The position numbers and the translations under genes were made by a program. Shown here piece after piece: positions 1-8,159 of a DNA stretch of 64,000 nucleotides. Source of the stretch: Candidatus Pyrohabitans jungbluthii (GTDB lineage: Archaea > Hydrothermarchaeota > Hydrothermarchaeia > Hydrothermarchaeales > BMS3B); assembly GCA_002010065.2 (NCBI GenBank), contig MTMD02000006.1, positions 1 to 64,000 of the forward strand, given 5' to 3'. How positions within the stretch are numbered: the first letter of the stretch is position 1; the number at the start of each line of letters is the position of its first letter. Under the pieces are notes generated by a model. That model ran no database searches and was not told the origin of the DNA. It saw only the letters and a list, made by a program, of their open reading frames with translations.

Positions 1-1130
1 TTTATCATCACGTTTAGGCCAAGCTTTACGTTGTCGCCTATAACAGCGCCCATCTTTCGCCTGCCAGTATCTACGAGCTCGCCCTTTATGCGCATCTTCA
101 CATTTGCATTGTCCAGGCGGAGGTTACCCACCTTTGCTCCAGCACCGAAGTTGCAGTTCCTTCCAATGATGGAGTCGCCCACGTAGCTTAAATGCGCTAT
201 GTGCGTGCCGTCCATAATTATTGAGTTCTTAACTTCCACCGCGTTGCCCAGCCTGCACCCATCGCCTATTGCAGTGAAGCTACGAAGGTAGGTGTTTGGG
301 CCGATGACGCTCCCTCTGCCTATGTAGGCCGGGCCTTCGATGTAGCTCCCTGACTTTATCACTGCGCCCTCGGCAAGGTAAACCCTGCCCTTAATGCTCA
401 CCCTCCCCTCCACTTCCCCAGCGATGCAATGAGGCATCTCCTCAAGCAGAGCCTTACTCGCCTCGAGGTAGTTCCAGGGCGTGCCTATATCCAGCCACCT
501 TCCATGTATCTCAACACCTCTTACCTCGCCCTTGCGGAGGAGCAGCTCCAGCGTAGACGTAATCTCGTACTCTCCGCGTGGCGAGAGAGGGGTTCTTTCA
601 ATAGCCTCAAAGACCTCTGGGGAGAATGCATAGATGCCCGCGTTAATCAGATTGCTCTCAGGTTTAGATGGCTTCTCCACTATCTTCTCAACTCTGCCAG
701 CTTTGCCAAGCGTTACCACGCCGTAGCCTCGAGCATCGCTTACACGGCGACATGCTATAGTGGCGGCGCCTTGATGCTCAGCAATAAGCTTAGCTATATC
801 TTCGCTGCTCACTAGGGTATCGCCATTGAGCACCAGAAAATCTTCATCAAAGCTTGCCTGGGCAATTGCATGAGCCGTACCGAGGCGTTCCTCTTGCACG
901 AGGTAATCGATGCTCACCCCCAGCGCAGAGCCATCGCCGAAGTGGCTACGTATGGCATCGCCCAGGTAGCCGATAACTATGGTAATCTCTTTAATTCCCG
1001 CCTCCTTCACCGCCTCCACCACATGCTGCAGCAGGGGTTTGCCCACCAGGGGTAGCATCGCCTTAGGTTGGGTCTCGGTCAGTGGCTCAAGGCGCTCCCC
1101 TTTGCCCGCCGCTAAAATTAAAGCACGCAT
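1..1130 (-). CDS. GlmU-like sugar-1-phosphate nucleotidylyltransferase / acetyltransferase, C-terminus cut by window edge
   Basis: Read on the minus strand from the ATG at 1128-1130, the frame stays open to the left edge (at least 376 codons). Residues 1 to about 225 form a nucleotidyltransferase domain with the loop AAGKGERL and the PKAMLPL stretch. From about residue 235 the protein shows hexapeptide-type turns (GEVEGRVSIKGRV, IGPNTYLRSFTAIG) typical of a left-handed beta-helix. This architecture is known from archaeal bifunctional enzymes that make UDP-GlcNAc or dTDP-glucose. The start lies 1 nt after the apgM stop, so the two are probably co-transcribed. Which sugar is used cannot be told from sequence. 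Confidence 0.9.
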   Translation of the reverse strand, partial: MRALILAAGKGERLEPLTETQPKAMLPLVGKPLLQHVVEAVKEAGIKEITIVIGYLGDAIRSHFGDGSALGVSIDYLVQEERLGTAHAIAQASFDEDFLVLNGDTLVSSEDIAKLIAEHQGAATIACRRVSDARGYGVVTLGKAGRVEKIVEKPSKPESNLINAGIYAFSPEVFEAIERTPLSPRGEYEITSTLELLLRKGEVRGVEIHGRWLDIGTPWNYLEASKALLEEMPHCIAGEVEGRVSIKGRVYLAEGAVIKSGSYIEGPAYIGRGSVIGPNTYLRSFTAIGDGCRLGNAVEVKNSIIMDGTHIAHLSYVGDSIIGRNCNFGAGAKVGNLRLDNANVKMRIKGELVDTGRRKMGAVIGDNVKLGLNVMI

Positions 1131-1131
1131 T

Positions 1132-2328
1132 CTAAGCACCAAACTTCTCACTCTTATTCAGGAGGTCAAGCAGTATGGGCATTAAGTCCATGCCCCGGAT
1201 GCGATTTAGCCCGCCTTTTGCGCACGCTCGTTCGCTGAAGGCAGCGACCTCGTCAGTTCTCACCTCTGGGCCTGCGATTAGTATGGGCACAGTATCGCCG
1301 GTGTGGTCGCCCACGCTGCATGGTGTGGTGTGGTCTGACATCACCACAATGTAGTTCTCCTGCACAAAGTCTAAAAACTCGCCCACCATCGCATCGATCG
1401 CCTCAATAACCCTAACTTTCTTCTCTGGCGAGTGGTCGTGCCCCGCTTCATCCGCCTCCTTAATATTCATTAGCAGAAAGTCAACCTCTTCCAGAGCGAG
1501 AAGCGCCTGCTTTGCTCGAGCGATGTAATCTTTTTCCGCCTCTATCACCTTCATCCCGGCTAAGCGGGCAATGCCCTTAATAATAGCTGTCGTCGCTATG
1601 CAGGCGCCACTCAGGCGGTAGCGCTGGGAGAAGCTCTCCAGCTTTGGCACTACTCCAGCGCCTCGCGCGAGAAGGTAGTTTGCCGGTGGGAGGTTTTCAG
1701 CCCTGCGCCTTGCATTAACCTCATGCATCTCCAGAATCTCATGCGCACGCCTTGAAAACTCCTCCAGAAGCTGGGCAGTGCGTCTCGCCTCGGCGCTGTC
1801 ATCGAGAGGCTGCGCAGGGTGCACCTTTACCTCAGTGGCATGCGGGTCAGTGTCGCTCACCCTGTAGCTGAGTCCTTCGCCTCGAAACACCAGGGCACAG
1901 CGGTACGCCAGCGAGGCAAGCTTAATCTCTACCCCTGGCAGGCGGATGTTGCGTAGGGCATCGACAAGCGCAGAGGTATCTTCTATCCTCCCAGCGCGCC
2001 TGTCCTTGACCACAAGGTTCTCGTCGACGGTGGCGAAGTTGCACCTGAAAGCGACGTCACCCTCGCGTAGCTCAATTCCCATGCCCGCGGCCTCAAAAGG
2101 TCCACGTCCAGTGTAAACCTCACATGGGTCATAGCCAAGGATAGCCAGGTGCGATGTATCGCTTCCAGCTCTAATCCCTGGCGCAACTGGGTCAACTATG
2201 CCCGTTATTCCCATCGCTGCAAGCGCATCCAGGTTGGGTGTATCTGCAGCCTCCAGTGGAGTTTTTCCCCCAAACGCCTTCACAGGTCGATCCGCTAAAC
2301 CGTCGCACACAACAACAAGCGCCTTCAT
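1132..2328 (-). CDS. apgM: 2,3-bisphosphoglycerate-independent phosphoglycerate mutase, archaeal type
   Basis: 398 aa, normal length for ApgM. It interconverts 3- and 2-phosphoglycerate in glycolysis and gluconeogenesis in the cytoplasm. It belongs to the alkaline phosphatase superfamily: the metal ligand region VVVCDGLADRP is at residues 5-15, the nucleophile motif AGSDTSHLA at 54-62, and late metal-binding motifs NIKEADEAGHDH and VMSDHTTPCSVGDHTGD are in the C-terminal third. First gene of an apparent two-gene unit with the GlmU-like gene (1 nt gap). Confidence 0.95.
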   Translation of the reverse strand: MKALVVVCDGLADRPVKAFGGKTPLEAADTPNLDALAAMGITGIVDPVAPGIRAGSDTSHLAILGYDPCEVYTGRGPFEAAGMGIELREGDVAFRCNFATVDENLVVKDRRAGRIEDTSALVDALRNIRLPGVEIKLASLAYRCALVFRGEGLSYRVSDTDPHATEVKVHPAQPLDDSAEARRTAQLLEEFSRRAHEILEMHEVNARRRAENLPPANYLLARGAGVVPKLESFSQRYRLSGACIATTAIIKGIARLAGMKVIEAEKDYIARAKQALLALEEVDFLLMNIKEADEAGHDHSPEKKVRVIEAIDAMVGEFLDFVQENYIVVMSDHTTPCSVGDHTGDTVPILIAGPEVRTDEVAAFSERACAKGGLNRIRGMDLMPILLDLLNKSEKFGA

Positions 2329-2413
2329 AGCACGCCCTCGCCATGCATTTGCTTAGCAAAGATTTAAAACTTTTGGAATGGTGGAAAATAAAAGAAGTAT
2401 AAGATTGAAGAGA

Positions 2414-2860
2414 CTAAACCTCCTTGAGCTTCTCAAGGATTATCGCTGGCCTTATGTGGGTTATTCCTTCGAGCTTTCCTATCTTCTCAGATATAAGAGA
2501 AGAAAGCTCTTTGCCATTCTTGGTCCAAACCTCAGCCATAATCATGTGGTCACCTGTTGAGGTTGCGACGAAGCGCACCTCCTCAAACTCAGTGAGCTTC
2601 TCAGCCACGCTGAGAAACATGTCCGGATTTGTGTTTATACCCACAAGGGCGACGGTAGAAAAGCCCATTTTGGCAGGGTCTACAACTATGGTATAACCCT
2701 TTATAACCCCCATCTTTTCAAGGGCGTCAACGCGCTTTCTCACCGTTGCCTCGCTTACATGAAGCTTCCTGGCTATCTCAGTAAAGGGCGTGCGAGCGTC
2801 TCTGCGCAGAATCTCTATTATTTTAAGGTCTTTTTCGTCGAGCATCATATCATCCACCAT
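2414..2860 (-). CDS. Lrp/AsnC family transcription regulator
   Basis: 148 aa. N-terminal winged helix-turn-helix at about residues 8-55 ([20 protein letters not shown], then [20 protein letters not shown]). C-terminal alpha-beta RAM/ACT-like ligand domain at about 65-148. This is the standard length and layout of archaeal Lrp proteins. The start could also be at the paired ATGs 2848 or 2845 (MLDEKDLK), which fits a TATA-like stretch at about 2878-2890. It is divergent from the rubredoxin/rubrerythrin operon across a 195-bp AT-rich gap containing repeated motifs, so it is a candidate regulator of that operon. The effector is unknown. Confidence 0.92.
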   Translation of the reverse strand: MVDDMMLDEKDLKIIEILRRDARTPFTEIARKLHVSEATVRKRVDALEKMGVIKGYTIVVDPAKMGFSTVALVGINTNPDMFLSVAEKLTEFEEVRFVATSTGDHMIMAEVWTKNGKELSSLISEKIGKLEGITHIRPAIILEKLKEV

Positions 2861-3055
2861 GTCAATTGTAACGATACGTATAATAATTATAACGAAATTA
2901 GATATTTTTAGACTGAATTAAGTTGTGCATATCTTATATAAGTAAGTTCGAAATTCGTATTATATTGTTATTATCGTTGCGAACTCCACACCAAAATTTT
3001 ATATACCTGGCACATATAATAACGAAATACATAATAAAAAGTGAGGTGATGTGTA
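2861..3055. promoter_or_regulatory. Divergent promoter region with repeated AACGAWA motifs
   Basis: AT-rich gap between the Lrp gene (minus) and the redox operon (plus). A plus-strand TATA-like box lies around 2995-3005 (TTTTATATAC). AACGAWA-type elements occur at 2869-2877 (TAACGATAC), 2890-2898 and 3020-3028 (TAACGAAAT twice), and inverted at 2971-2980 (GCAACGATAA on the minus strand). The copy at 3020-3028 would sit near the expected transcription start of the redox operon. Binding by the adjacent Lrp protein is an inference. Confidence 0.5.
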
Positions 3056-3163
3056 TTGGCAGAGTGGAAATGTAGTGAGTGTGGATTTACCAAGTCTTCG
3101 AGGTGCAAACCTCGAAAGTGTCCGGAGTGTGGAGCCTCGGGCAAATTTGTAAAAGCTGAATAG
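3056..3163 (+). CDS. Small rubredoxin-like zinc/iron ribbon protein
   Basis: 35 aa, read from a TTG start at 3056 preceded by a GAGGTGAT Shine-Dalgarno sequence at 3043-3050. The four cysteines form two knuckles (WKCSECG and RKCPECGA), as in desulforedoxin or minimal rubredoxin folds that bind one iron or zinc. It is the first gene of the oxidative-stress operon, 13 nt before rubrerythrin 1. Possible role: small electron carrier for the rubrerythrins. No ATG start exists in this frame. Confidence 0.7.
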   Translation: MAEWKCSECGFTKSSRCKPRKCPECGASGKFVKAE

Positions 3164-3176
3164 GGAGGTAGAAAAT

Positions 3177-3680
3177 ATGGGAAAGACAGAAGAAAATCTT
3201 GCAAAAGCGTTCGCGGGCGAGAGCCAGGCAAACCGCCGCTACCTCGCCTTTGCGAAGAAGGCAGAGGAAGACGGCTACCCCAACGTAGCCAGGCTTTTCA
3301 GGGCCGCCGCAGAAAGCGAGACCATACATGCTCTGAACCACCTCAAGGTCATGGGCGGCGTTAAATCCACTGTAGAAAACCTCAAGGCTGCCTATGAGGG
3401 TGAGACCTACGAGAAGACTGAGATGTACCCTGAGTTCATAAACACAGCCAAAGAAGAGGGCAACGCTGAGGCGGAGAGAACATTCACCTGGGCGATCAAG
3501 GCGGAGGAGGTTCACGCAGAGCTTTACACCAAGGCAATGGAGGCTGTGAAGGCAGGCAAAGATGCGGAGCTTGGTTCGCTTCAGGTTTGTCAGGGTTGTG
3601 GCTATACTGTTGAAGGAGATGCTCCTGAGCGGTGCCCGGTTTGCGGTGCCCCCAAAGAGAGGTTCAAGGAGGTAGCTTAG
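3177..3680 (+). CDS. rbr: Rubrerythrin (copy 1)
   Basis: 167 aa. Non-haem diiron peroxidase that reduces hydrogen peroxide in anaerobes. The N-terminal four-helix ferritin-like domain carries FAGESQANRRY (about 12-22) and an ESETIH iron-ligand helix. A second EGN...EE pair lies around 105-120. The C-terminal rubredoxin domain has CQGCGYTV and CPVCGAPK. A GGGAGGT ribosome site precedes the ATG. It is paralogous to the gene at 3960, which has the same length. Confidence 0.95.
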   Translation: MGKTEENLAKAFAGESQANRRYLAFAKKAEEDGYPNVARLFRAAAESETIHALNHLKVMGGVKSTVENLKAAYEGETYEKTEMYPEFINTAKEEGNAEAERTFTWAIKAEEVHAELYTKAMEAVKAGKDAELGSLQVCQGCGYTVEGDAPERCPVCGAPKERFKEVA

Positions 3681-3854
3681 GTGTGCGACCCCAGCAAGGG
3701 TCCCACCCTCCACATTTTAATCTGCGCTCAGTGTGGTACTGAGAACGAAGCCTTCAGCGATGAGGCGAGAATAAACTGCGAAAGCTGCGGCGTGGAGATA
3801 AGCAACCCCTACTACCATGTGCACACCCCTGTAAAGTGTGAAGCAGAAAACTGA
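3681..3854 (+). CDS. Small cysteine-rich zinc-ribbon protein
   Basis: 57 aa from a GTG directly abutting the rubrerythrin stop codon, suggesting translational coupling. It contains CAQCGTENEAF and INCESCGVEI, two CxxC knuckles about 20 residues apart, plus two isolated cysteines. The family is not recognised. Its position between two rubrerythrins suggests a metal or redox accessory role. The ORF is short, but the paired cysteine motif and tight spacing support it. Confidence 0.6.
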   Translation: MCDPSKGPTLHILICAQCGTENEAFSDEARINCESCGVEISNPYYHVHTPVKCEAEN

Positions 3855-3959
3855 TTTAGTATTTTTTAATTTTTACAATGAAATGCTCCGTTCGGAGTGT
3901 AGCAACAGAAAATTATTAATCAGTGGATAAGCAATTAGTTTAATTTGGGAGGTGTTGAG

Positions 3960-4463
3960 ATGAGGAAGATGACTGAAGAGGACATCAAGGCAGCTTTTGC
4001 TGGCGAGAGCCAGGCGCATATGAGATACCTCATATTTGCGGAGGAGGCAGAGAAAGAGGGCTTCCCGAATATTGCGAAGCTCTTCAGAGCGATAGCGTAT
4101 GCGGAGCAGGTGCACGCGACAAACCACTTCAAGGCCCTTGGTATGCTGGGGAGTAGCAAGGAGAACCTCGAGGAAGCGACTGCTGGCGAGACATTTGAAG
4201 TTGAGGAGATGTACCCTGCCTACAACGCTGTGGCAGAGCTTCAGGGGGAGAATGAAGCGAAGGTGAGTATCCGCTACGCCCTTGAGGCTGAGAAGATTCA
4301 CTCTGAACTTTACGCTGAGGCGAAGAAGGTTGTGGAGGCGGGAAAAGACATAGAGGTGGAGAAGATCAGCATATGCCCCAAGTGTGGCCACACAGTTATA
4401 GGCGAGGCACCAGATTACTGCCCTGTTTGCGGGGCGAAGAAGGAAGAATTTAAGGTATTCTAG
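3960..4463 (+). CDS. Rubrerythrin (copy 2)
   Basis: 167 aa from ATG 3960. The strong ribosome site GGGAGGTG at 3947-3954 rules out the upstream in-frame TTG at 3945, which lies inside it. Same layout as copy 1: ferritin-like diiron domain with FAGESQAHMRY, then the rubredoxin domain CPKCGHTV ... CPVCGAKK. Tandem rubrerythrins could differ in electron donor or in oxidant (peroxide versus oxygen). A leader of about 100 nt separates it from the preceding gene, so it may have its own promoter. Confidence 0.95.
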   Translation: MRKMTEEDIKAAFAGESQAHMRYLIFAEEAEKEGFPNIAKLFRAIAYAEQVHATNHFKALGMLGSSKENLEEATAGETFEVEEMYPAYNAVAELQGENEAKVSIRYALEAEKIHSELYAEAKKVVEAGKDIEVEKISICPKCGHTVIGEAPDYCPVCGAKKEEFKVF

Positions 4464-4475
4464 GAGGTGAAGGAA

Positions 4476-4838
4476 ATGGCAGATTTTTCCCTTAAAGGAG
4501 TGAACAAGCCCAAGGATCCAGAGAATCTTACTGATTTGGAGAAGAAGCACACCCCAGTAATACACGTGCCAGAGGAGATTAAGCCGGGCGAACCCTTCAG
4601 CGTCAAGGTCGTTGTAGGAGAGCTGCTCAAGCACCCCAATGAGCTCAGCCACTACATAAACTGGATTGCCCTCTATGACGAGCAATACACTTTCCTGGGA
4701 ATGGCGACCCTTGCTCCGGCGGTGAGCCACCCCAAAGTTAGGTTCACCATCTCCCTGGACGAGCCCACCACTTTGAGAGCTTTTGCATTCTGCAATCTCC
4801 ACGGGCTCTGGCAGGGGAAAAAGGAAGTCGAGTTCTAA
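4476..4838 (+). CDS. sor: Superoxide reductase (desulfoferrodoxin/neelaredoxin type)
   Basis: 120 aa from ATG 4476, with AGGAGGTG at 4462-4469 as ribosome site. It reduces superoxide to hydrogen peroxide without making oxygen. The Fe(His)4Cys centre ligands are visible: the EKKHTP histidine, histidines in KHPNELSHYINW, and the cysteine-histidine pair in CNLHGLW near the C-terminus. The N-terminal desulforedoxin domain is absent, so this is the one-iron (class II) form. The peroxide it makes would be handled by the neighbouring rubrerythrins. Confidence 0.93.
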   Translation: MADFSLKGVNKPKDPENLTDLEKKHTPVIHVPEEIKPGEPFSVKVVVGELLKHPNELSHYINWIALYDEQYTFLGMATLAPAVSHPKVRFTISLDEPTTLRAFAFCNLHGLWQGKKEVEF

Positions 4839-4847
4839 GGTGAGCGC

Positions 4848-6053
4848 ATGAAGGCGAAGCAGATAAAGCCAGGCATCTACTGGGTTGGTGCCATAGACTG
4901 GAATGTCAGAGACTTCCACGGCTACGTCACACCAAGAGGCACAACCTACAACAACTTCCTCATCATGGACAAGAAGATTACACTGATAGACACGGTTAAG
5001 TCCGACTTCGCAGATGTGATGTTTGAGCGCATCCGCTGCCTCACCAACCCTGAGAAGATAACCGTAGCCGTGTGCAATCACATTGAGATGGATCACGCTG
5101 GCTCCTGGGACAAAGTCATGAAGGTGGCAAAGAAGGCAACGTTGTACACCACAGAGAGGGGGAAGCAGGGTCTTGAAAAGCACTTCGACACTACAGGCTG
5201 GGATATCCAGGTGGTTAAGACCGGTGATACGGTTAAAATAGGCGAGAAAACCCTCATGTTCATAGAGACACCTATGCTCCACTGGCCGGATAGCATGATG
5301 ACCTACATACCTGAGGACAAGCTTCTCATCTCCCAGGACGCCTTTGGTCAGCACTTGGCCCAGGCGGTGCTATTCGACGATCTCGTGCCTCAGGAAACCC
5401 TGGAAGATGCGGTCATAGACTACTACGCCAACATCTTAATGCCCTTCGGCAAGCTGATAAAGGCTAAGATTGCGGAGATTCAGAAGCTGAGATTGGAGAT
5501 AGACATGATTGCCCCCGACCACGGTGTAATCTGGAGGAAGAACCCGCAGAAAGTTATCAACATGTATTTAGACATGGCAAACGGGAAGGCAGAGGAAGGT
5601 ATTGTTATAGTCTATGACACAATGTGGCACTCCACGGAGAAGATGAGCAGGGCTGTGCTCGACGGCATACTCGATGAAGGTATGTATGCGGAGGTTATAA
5701 AGCTCAGGGAGACGCCCATGAGCGTGGCAATAAAGCAGTTCTGGAAGTATCGTGGACTTCTTGTTGGCACACCTACGCTGAATAATGCTATGTTCCCCTC
5801 TGTCGCGGAGTTTCTCCAGCATCTCCGTGGTTTGAGACCAGCCAACCGCATAGCCAGCGCCTTCGGTAGCTATGGTTGGGGCGGTGGGGGTGTGAGAGAA
5901 GCATTGCAGGTGCTCAAGTCCATGAAGCTGGAGGTGGTTGAGCCAGGGTATGAGGTGAACTACCGCCCGAATAAAGAGGACTACGACGCCGGCTATGATT
6001 TTGGCAGACTGTTTGCCCAGAATGTTAGGGAGTACCACAGGAAGTCTGAGTAG
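4848..6053 (+). CDS. fprA: A-type flavoprotein (flavodiiron protein)
   Basis: 401 aa, normal length. The N-terminal metallo-beta-lactamase-like domain carries the diiron motif NHIEMDHAG (about residues 80-88). The C-terminal flavodoxin domain starts near residue 250 with the FMN-loop [12 protein letters not shown] and ends with [11 protein letters not shown]. Members reduce oxygen to water or nitric oxide to nitrous oxide; in methanogens they take electrons from F420H2. It lies 9 nt after sor and 11 nt before a rubredoxin gene, the usual partner in non-F420 systems. Confidence 0.94.
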   Translation: MKAKQIKPGIYWVGAIDWNVRDFHGYVTPRGTTYNNFLIMDKKITLIDTVKSDFADVMFERIRCLTNPEKITVAVCNHIEMDHAGSWDKVMKVAKKATLYTTERGKQGLEKHFDTTGWDIQVVKTGDTVKIGEKTLMFIETPMLHWPDSMMTYIPEDKLLISQDAFGQHLAQAVLFDDLVPQETLEDAVIDYYANILMPFGKLIKAKIAEIQKLRLEIDMIAPDHGVIWRKNPQKVINMYLDMANGKAEEGIVIVYDTMWHSTEKMSRAVLDGILDEGMYAEVIKLRETPMSVAIKQFWKYRGLLVGTPTLNNAMFPSVAEFLQHLRGLRPANRIASAFGSYGWGGGGVREALQVLKSMKLEVVEPGYEVNYRPNKEDYDAGYDFGRLFAQNVREYHRKSE

Positions 6054-6064
6054 GAGGTGGTTCG

Positions 6065-6202
6065 GTGGCCAAATACAGGTGCACTGTTTGCGGATATGTA
6101 TATGATGAGGAGAGCGAAGGCAAGCCTTTCAATGACCTTCCCGACGATTGGCACTGTCCTGTGTGCAATGCTCCCAAGGATGCATTTGAGAAGGAGGAGT
6201 AA
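6065..6202 (+). CDS. rub: Rubredoxin
   Basis: 45 aa from GTG 6065, preceded by AGGAGGTGG. The two iron-binding knuckles are CTVCGYVYD and CPVCNAPKD. The loop between them is shorter than in the common 52-residue rubredoxins. It is a one-electron carrier, probably for the upstream flavodiiron protein or the rubrerythrins. Last intact gene of the redox operon. Confidence 0.9.
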   Translation: MAKYRCTVCGYVYDEESEGKPFNDLPDDWHCPVCNAPKDAFEKEE

Positions 6203-6215
6203 AACCTCCTTTTTA
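6191..6215 (+). terminator. Hairpin plus T-run terminator after the redox operon
   Basis: Seven-base inverted repeat AAGGAGG (6191-6197) / CCTCCTT (6205-6211) with a 7-nt loop that holds the rubredoxin stop codon, followed by further T residues. Its position at the end of the operon supports a termination role; archaeal termination depends mainly on the T-run. Confidence 0.6.
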
Positions 6216-6238
6216 GTTTATTAATGTTTGGGGTAAGG

Positions 6239-6480
6239 ATGCTGAAGCCGAGAGATGAGGTTCCTGGAATAACCTTGGGGAGCCTTGAGGGCAAGGTGAA
6301 CCTCAGGCAGGCTTCTGAGGGTATAGCGGTTTTCTATTTCTGTACCAAAGACACACCTCAGGCTGCATCAAGGAAGCTAAAAGCTTTAGGGATGCATGGA
6401 GGAGTTTGAAAAAGCTAGGAGTAAGGGTTTATAAGAGCTTTGCTGAGAAACACTCCCTCAACTTCCTTCTGCCGCAAAAT
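6239..6480 (+). pseudogene. Decayed Bcp-type peroxiredoxin
   Basis: From ATG 6239 the frame gives an N-terminal thioredoxin-fold stretch (MLKPRDEVPG, then GSLEGKV and IAVFYF) resembling Bcp/AhpC peroxiredoxins. The region where the catalytic cysteine should lie reads CTKDTPQAASRKLK, without the usual GCTxEAC. The frame stops at 6407-6409. A further piece resumes in another frame from about 6412 (KKLGVRVYKSFAEKHSLNF), matching the family segment before the strand-helix with the resolving region. The remainder is missing and the remnant abuts the response-regulator gene. Read as a pseudogene at the end of the redox operon. Confidence 0.65.
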
Positions 6481-6481
6481 C

Positions 6482-7153
6482 TTATAAAAACTCCTTCTCC
6501 AGATTCCACACAGTTTCGAGCACCTTGATGCCCTTTGGTGTAATTCTATAGGACCTGCTACCGTTCTGCATTACAAGCTCTTGCTCTTTAAGCTTTCTCA
6601 GGTGAAAGCTCACCTTTGTGTGGTCTCTTACGCCAAGCGCCTTAACCATCTCCATCAACTTCATGCTGTCCTTTTCAAAAAGTATCTCCAGTATATCTCT
6701 TCTCAGCGGGTTGGAGACAGATTTTAGCACTTCATTGGCACGTCTTCCAAACCTCTTCTTTAAGCGCTGCTGTTCAATGGCGTTTCTCACGGCATGCTGA
6801 ATCTCTCCCTTTTTAAAGGGTTTTTCAATGTAATCGAAGGCTCCTTTTTTAATTGCCTCAACGGTGTTTGGAATTGTGCCAAAGGCGGTCATGATAATAA
6901 CAGCGCAGTTGGGTTGGCGCCTCTTAATTTCCTGGATAATGTCGGTTCCCTTTACACCGGGTAGCATGAGGTCAAGAAGCACCACATCGTAATTCTCAGA
7001 TTCTATCTTTTTCAAAGCTTCCTCTGGAAGGGTGGCTACATTCACTTCGTAGCCCTCTTTGGTCAGCAGTTTGTGAAGCAGATTCTGAATTTCCTTTTCG
7101 TCATCCACCACAAGTATTCTACCTGTAATTTCCTGGCCCCCAGCTTTTTCCAT
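6482..7153 (-). CDS. Response regulator: receiver domain fused to ArsR-like winged helix
   Basis: 223 aa. The receiver domain (about residues 10-130) has the acidic pair VVDDEKE, phospho-acceptor aspartate in VVLLDLMLPG, MTAFG, and lysine in IEKPFKKGE. The C-terminal DNA-binding domain (about 145-223) is ArsR/HTH_20-like (SNPLRRDILEILFE ... KVSFHLRKLKEQELV). DNA-binding response regulators are uncommon in archaea and mostly euryarchaeal. No histidine kinase is nearby. hdrC-hdrB lie upstream in the same direction, so it could be co-transcribed with them or have its own promoter in the 154-nt gap. Confidence 0.9.
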   Translation of the reverse strand: MEKAGGQEITGRILVVDDEKEIQNLLHKLLTKEGYEVNVATLPEEALKKIESENYDVVLLDLMLPGVKGTDIIQEIKRRQPNCAVIIMTAFGTIPNTVEAIKKGAFDYIEKPFKKGEIQHAVRNAIEQQRLKKRFGRRANEVLKSVSNPLRRDILEILFEKDSMKLMEMVKALGVRDHTKVSFHLRKLKEQELVMQNGSRSYRITPKGIKVLETVWNLEKEFL

Positions 7154-7213
7154 TATAATAATTTAGCTCCCTTTCAACTTTTATAGTTATCGTTGAACAT
7201 GCCCACTATCCTG

Positions 7214-7229
7214 GTTGATATTCATCAAC
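7214..7229. promoter_or_regulatory. Perfect palindrome upstream of the response-regulator promoter
   Basis: GTTGATATTCATCAAC is a perfect 6-4-6 inverted repeat. It lies about 25 bp upstream of a minus-strand TATA-like stretch (about 7179-7190) for the response-regulator gene. Further GTTGAA (7192-7197) and TCAAC (7174-7178) half-sites surround the TATA box. Candidate activator or autoregulatory site. Confidence 0.45.
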
Positions 7230-7307
7230 GGGAAGACTGTTAGGTTTATATCTCCTTCTGCTGGAGGGTCTCTTCCATCCCATGTGTCAATTTTACCTAT
7301 ATTTGAG

Positions 7308-8159
7308 TTACATCACAACCTGCTTCAGCACCCTGCTCGGATCCTTCTTGTTCTCTCTTATACCCAACTTTTCTGGCTTAATACCCATCGCAAGACCGAG
7401 GAACTGGGTGATATACAAGCTTGGCACATCGTAGCTCTCCTTGAACTCCTGCTCCGCCTTCACCTGAAGTCCATCGAGGGAGACCTGACAGAAGGGGCAC
7501 ATGGTCACAGCCAGCTGGGCATCGCGCTCCTTCATGCTGAGCAGGCGCTGCCTTGCTAGGTTTATGCCAAGCTCTTCGCTAAGTGCAAGCAGCGGAGCAC
7601 CGCAGCACTTGTCCATGTCTCTGTACCTCACCACCTTCCCACCTGCGAGCTTGATAATCTTTTCAAGTTTCTCTCTTGCGCCAAAGTCCACGTACTCACT
7701 GGGTCGTGAGGAGTGGCAGCCTGCGAAGGGCGCAACCTTTGCGGAGATTTTCTTAACGATGTGTTCCGGCTTTATGCGCTCAGCGATTAACTCCAAGAGG
7801 TGGTATACCTCAATTGTGCCCTTCACCTCGCGCCCAATTATGCGAAGCCTCTCATTCACCTTCTCCCGGAGCTTCTCATCCTGCTTTAGTTTTGTATTCG
7901 CCACGCGCAGCGTTTTGTAACAGCCGTTGCACAGCGCAACCAGAGGTTTGCCCTCCTCCTCTGCGACAGCGATGTTGCGCGCAGAGAAGAGCAGAGCTGC
8001 AAACTCGTCCAGAGGCTCTGTGTTTAACCCGCAGCAGGTGAAGGGCTTGTCGTATAGCTTTATCCCCAGCTTCTCTGCCACAGCGCGAGCAGAAAGCTCA
8101 TACTGGTTCTCGCGGTAGGGGATGTTACATCCCGGAAAGTAAAGGTAACCATCGCTCAT
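7308..8159 (-). CDS. hdrB: Heterodisulfide reductase subunit B
   Basis: 283 aa. Two cysteine-rich CCG domains: FPGCNIPYRE ... FTCCGLNTEP ... LCNGCYKTL in the first half, and FAGCHSSRP ... DKCCGAPLLA ... MCPFCQVSLD in the second. In HdrB they hold the unusual noncubane [4Fe-4S] clusters that reduce CoM-S-S-CoB (or related disulfides in non-methanogens). It overlaps hdrC by 4 nt (ATGA). No hdrA or hdrD is in the window, so the electron-bifurcating partner must be elsewhere. Confidence 0.93.
   Translation of the reverse strand: MSDGYLYFPGCNIPYRENQYELSARAVAEKLGIKLYDKPFTCCGLNTEPLDEFAALLFSARNIAVAEEEGKPLVALCNGCYKTLRVANTKLKQDEKLREKVNERLRIIGREVKGTIEVYHLLELIAERIKPEHIVKKISAKVAPFAGCHSSRPSEYVDFGAREKLEKIIKLAGGKVVRYRDMDKCCGAPLLALSEELGINLARQRLLSMKERDAQLAVTMCPFCQVSLDGLQVKAEQEFKESYDVPSLYITQFLGLAMGIKPEKLGIRENKKDPSRVLKQVVM

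Noticed and set aside
3087-3713. Long minus-strand open frame opposite the first rubrerythrin
   Set aside because: Shadow of a high-confidence coding gene; no ribosome site or family pattern.
3873-5354. 493-codon open frame on the minus strand across rubrerythrin 2, superoxide reductase and fprA
   Set aside because: Three well-identified plus-strand genes occupy it; length results from codon bias of those genes.
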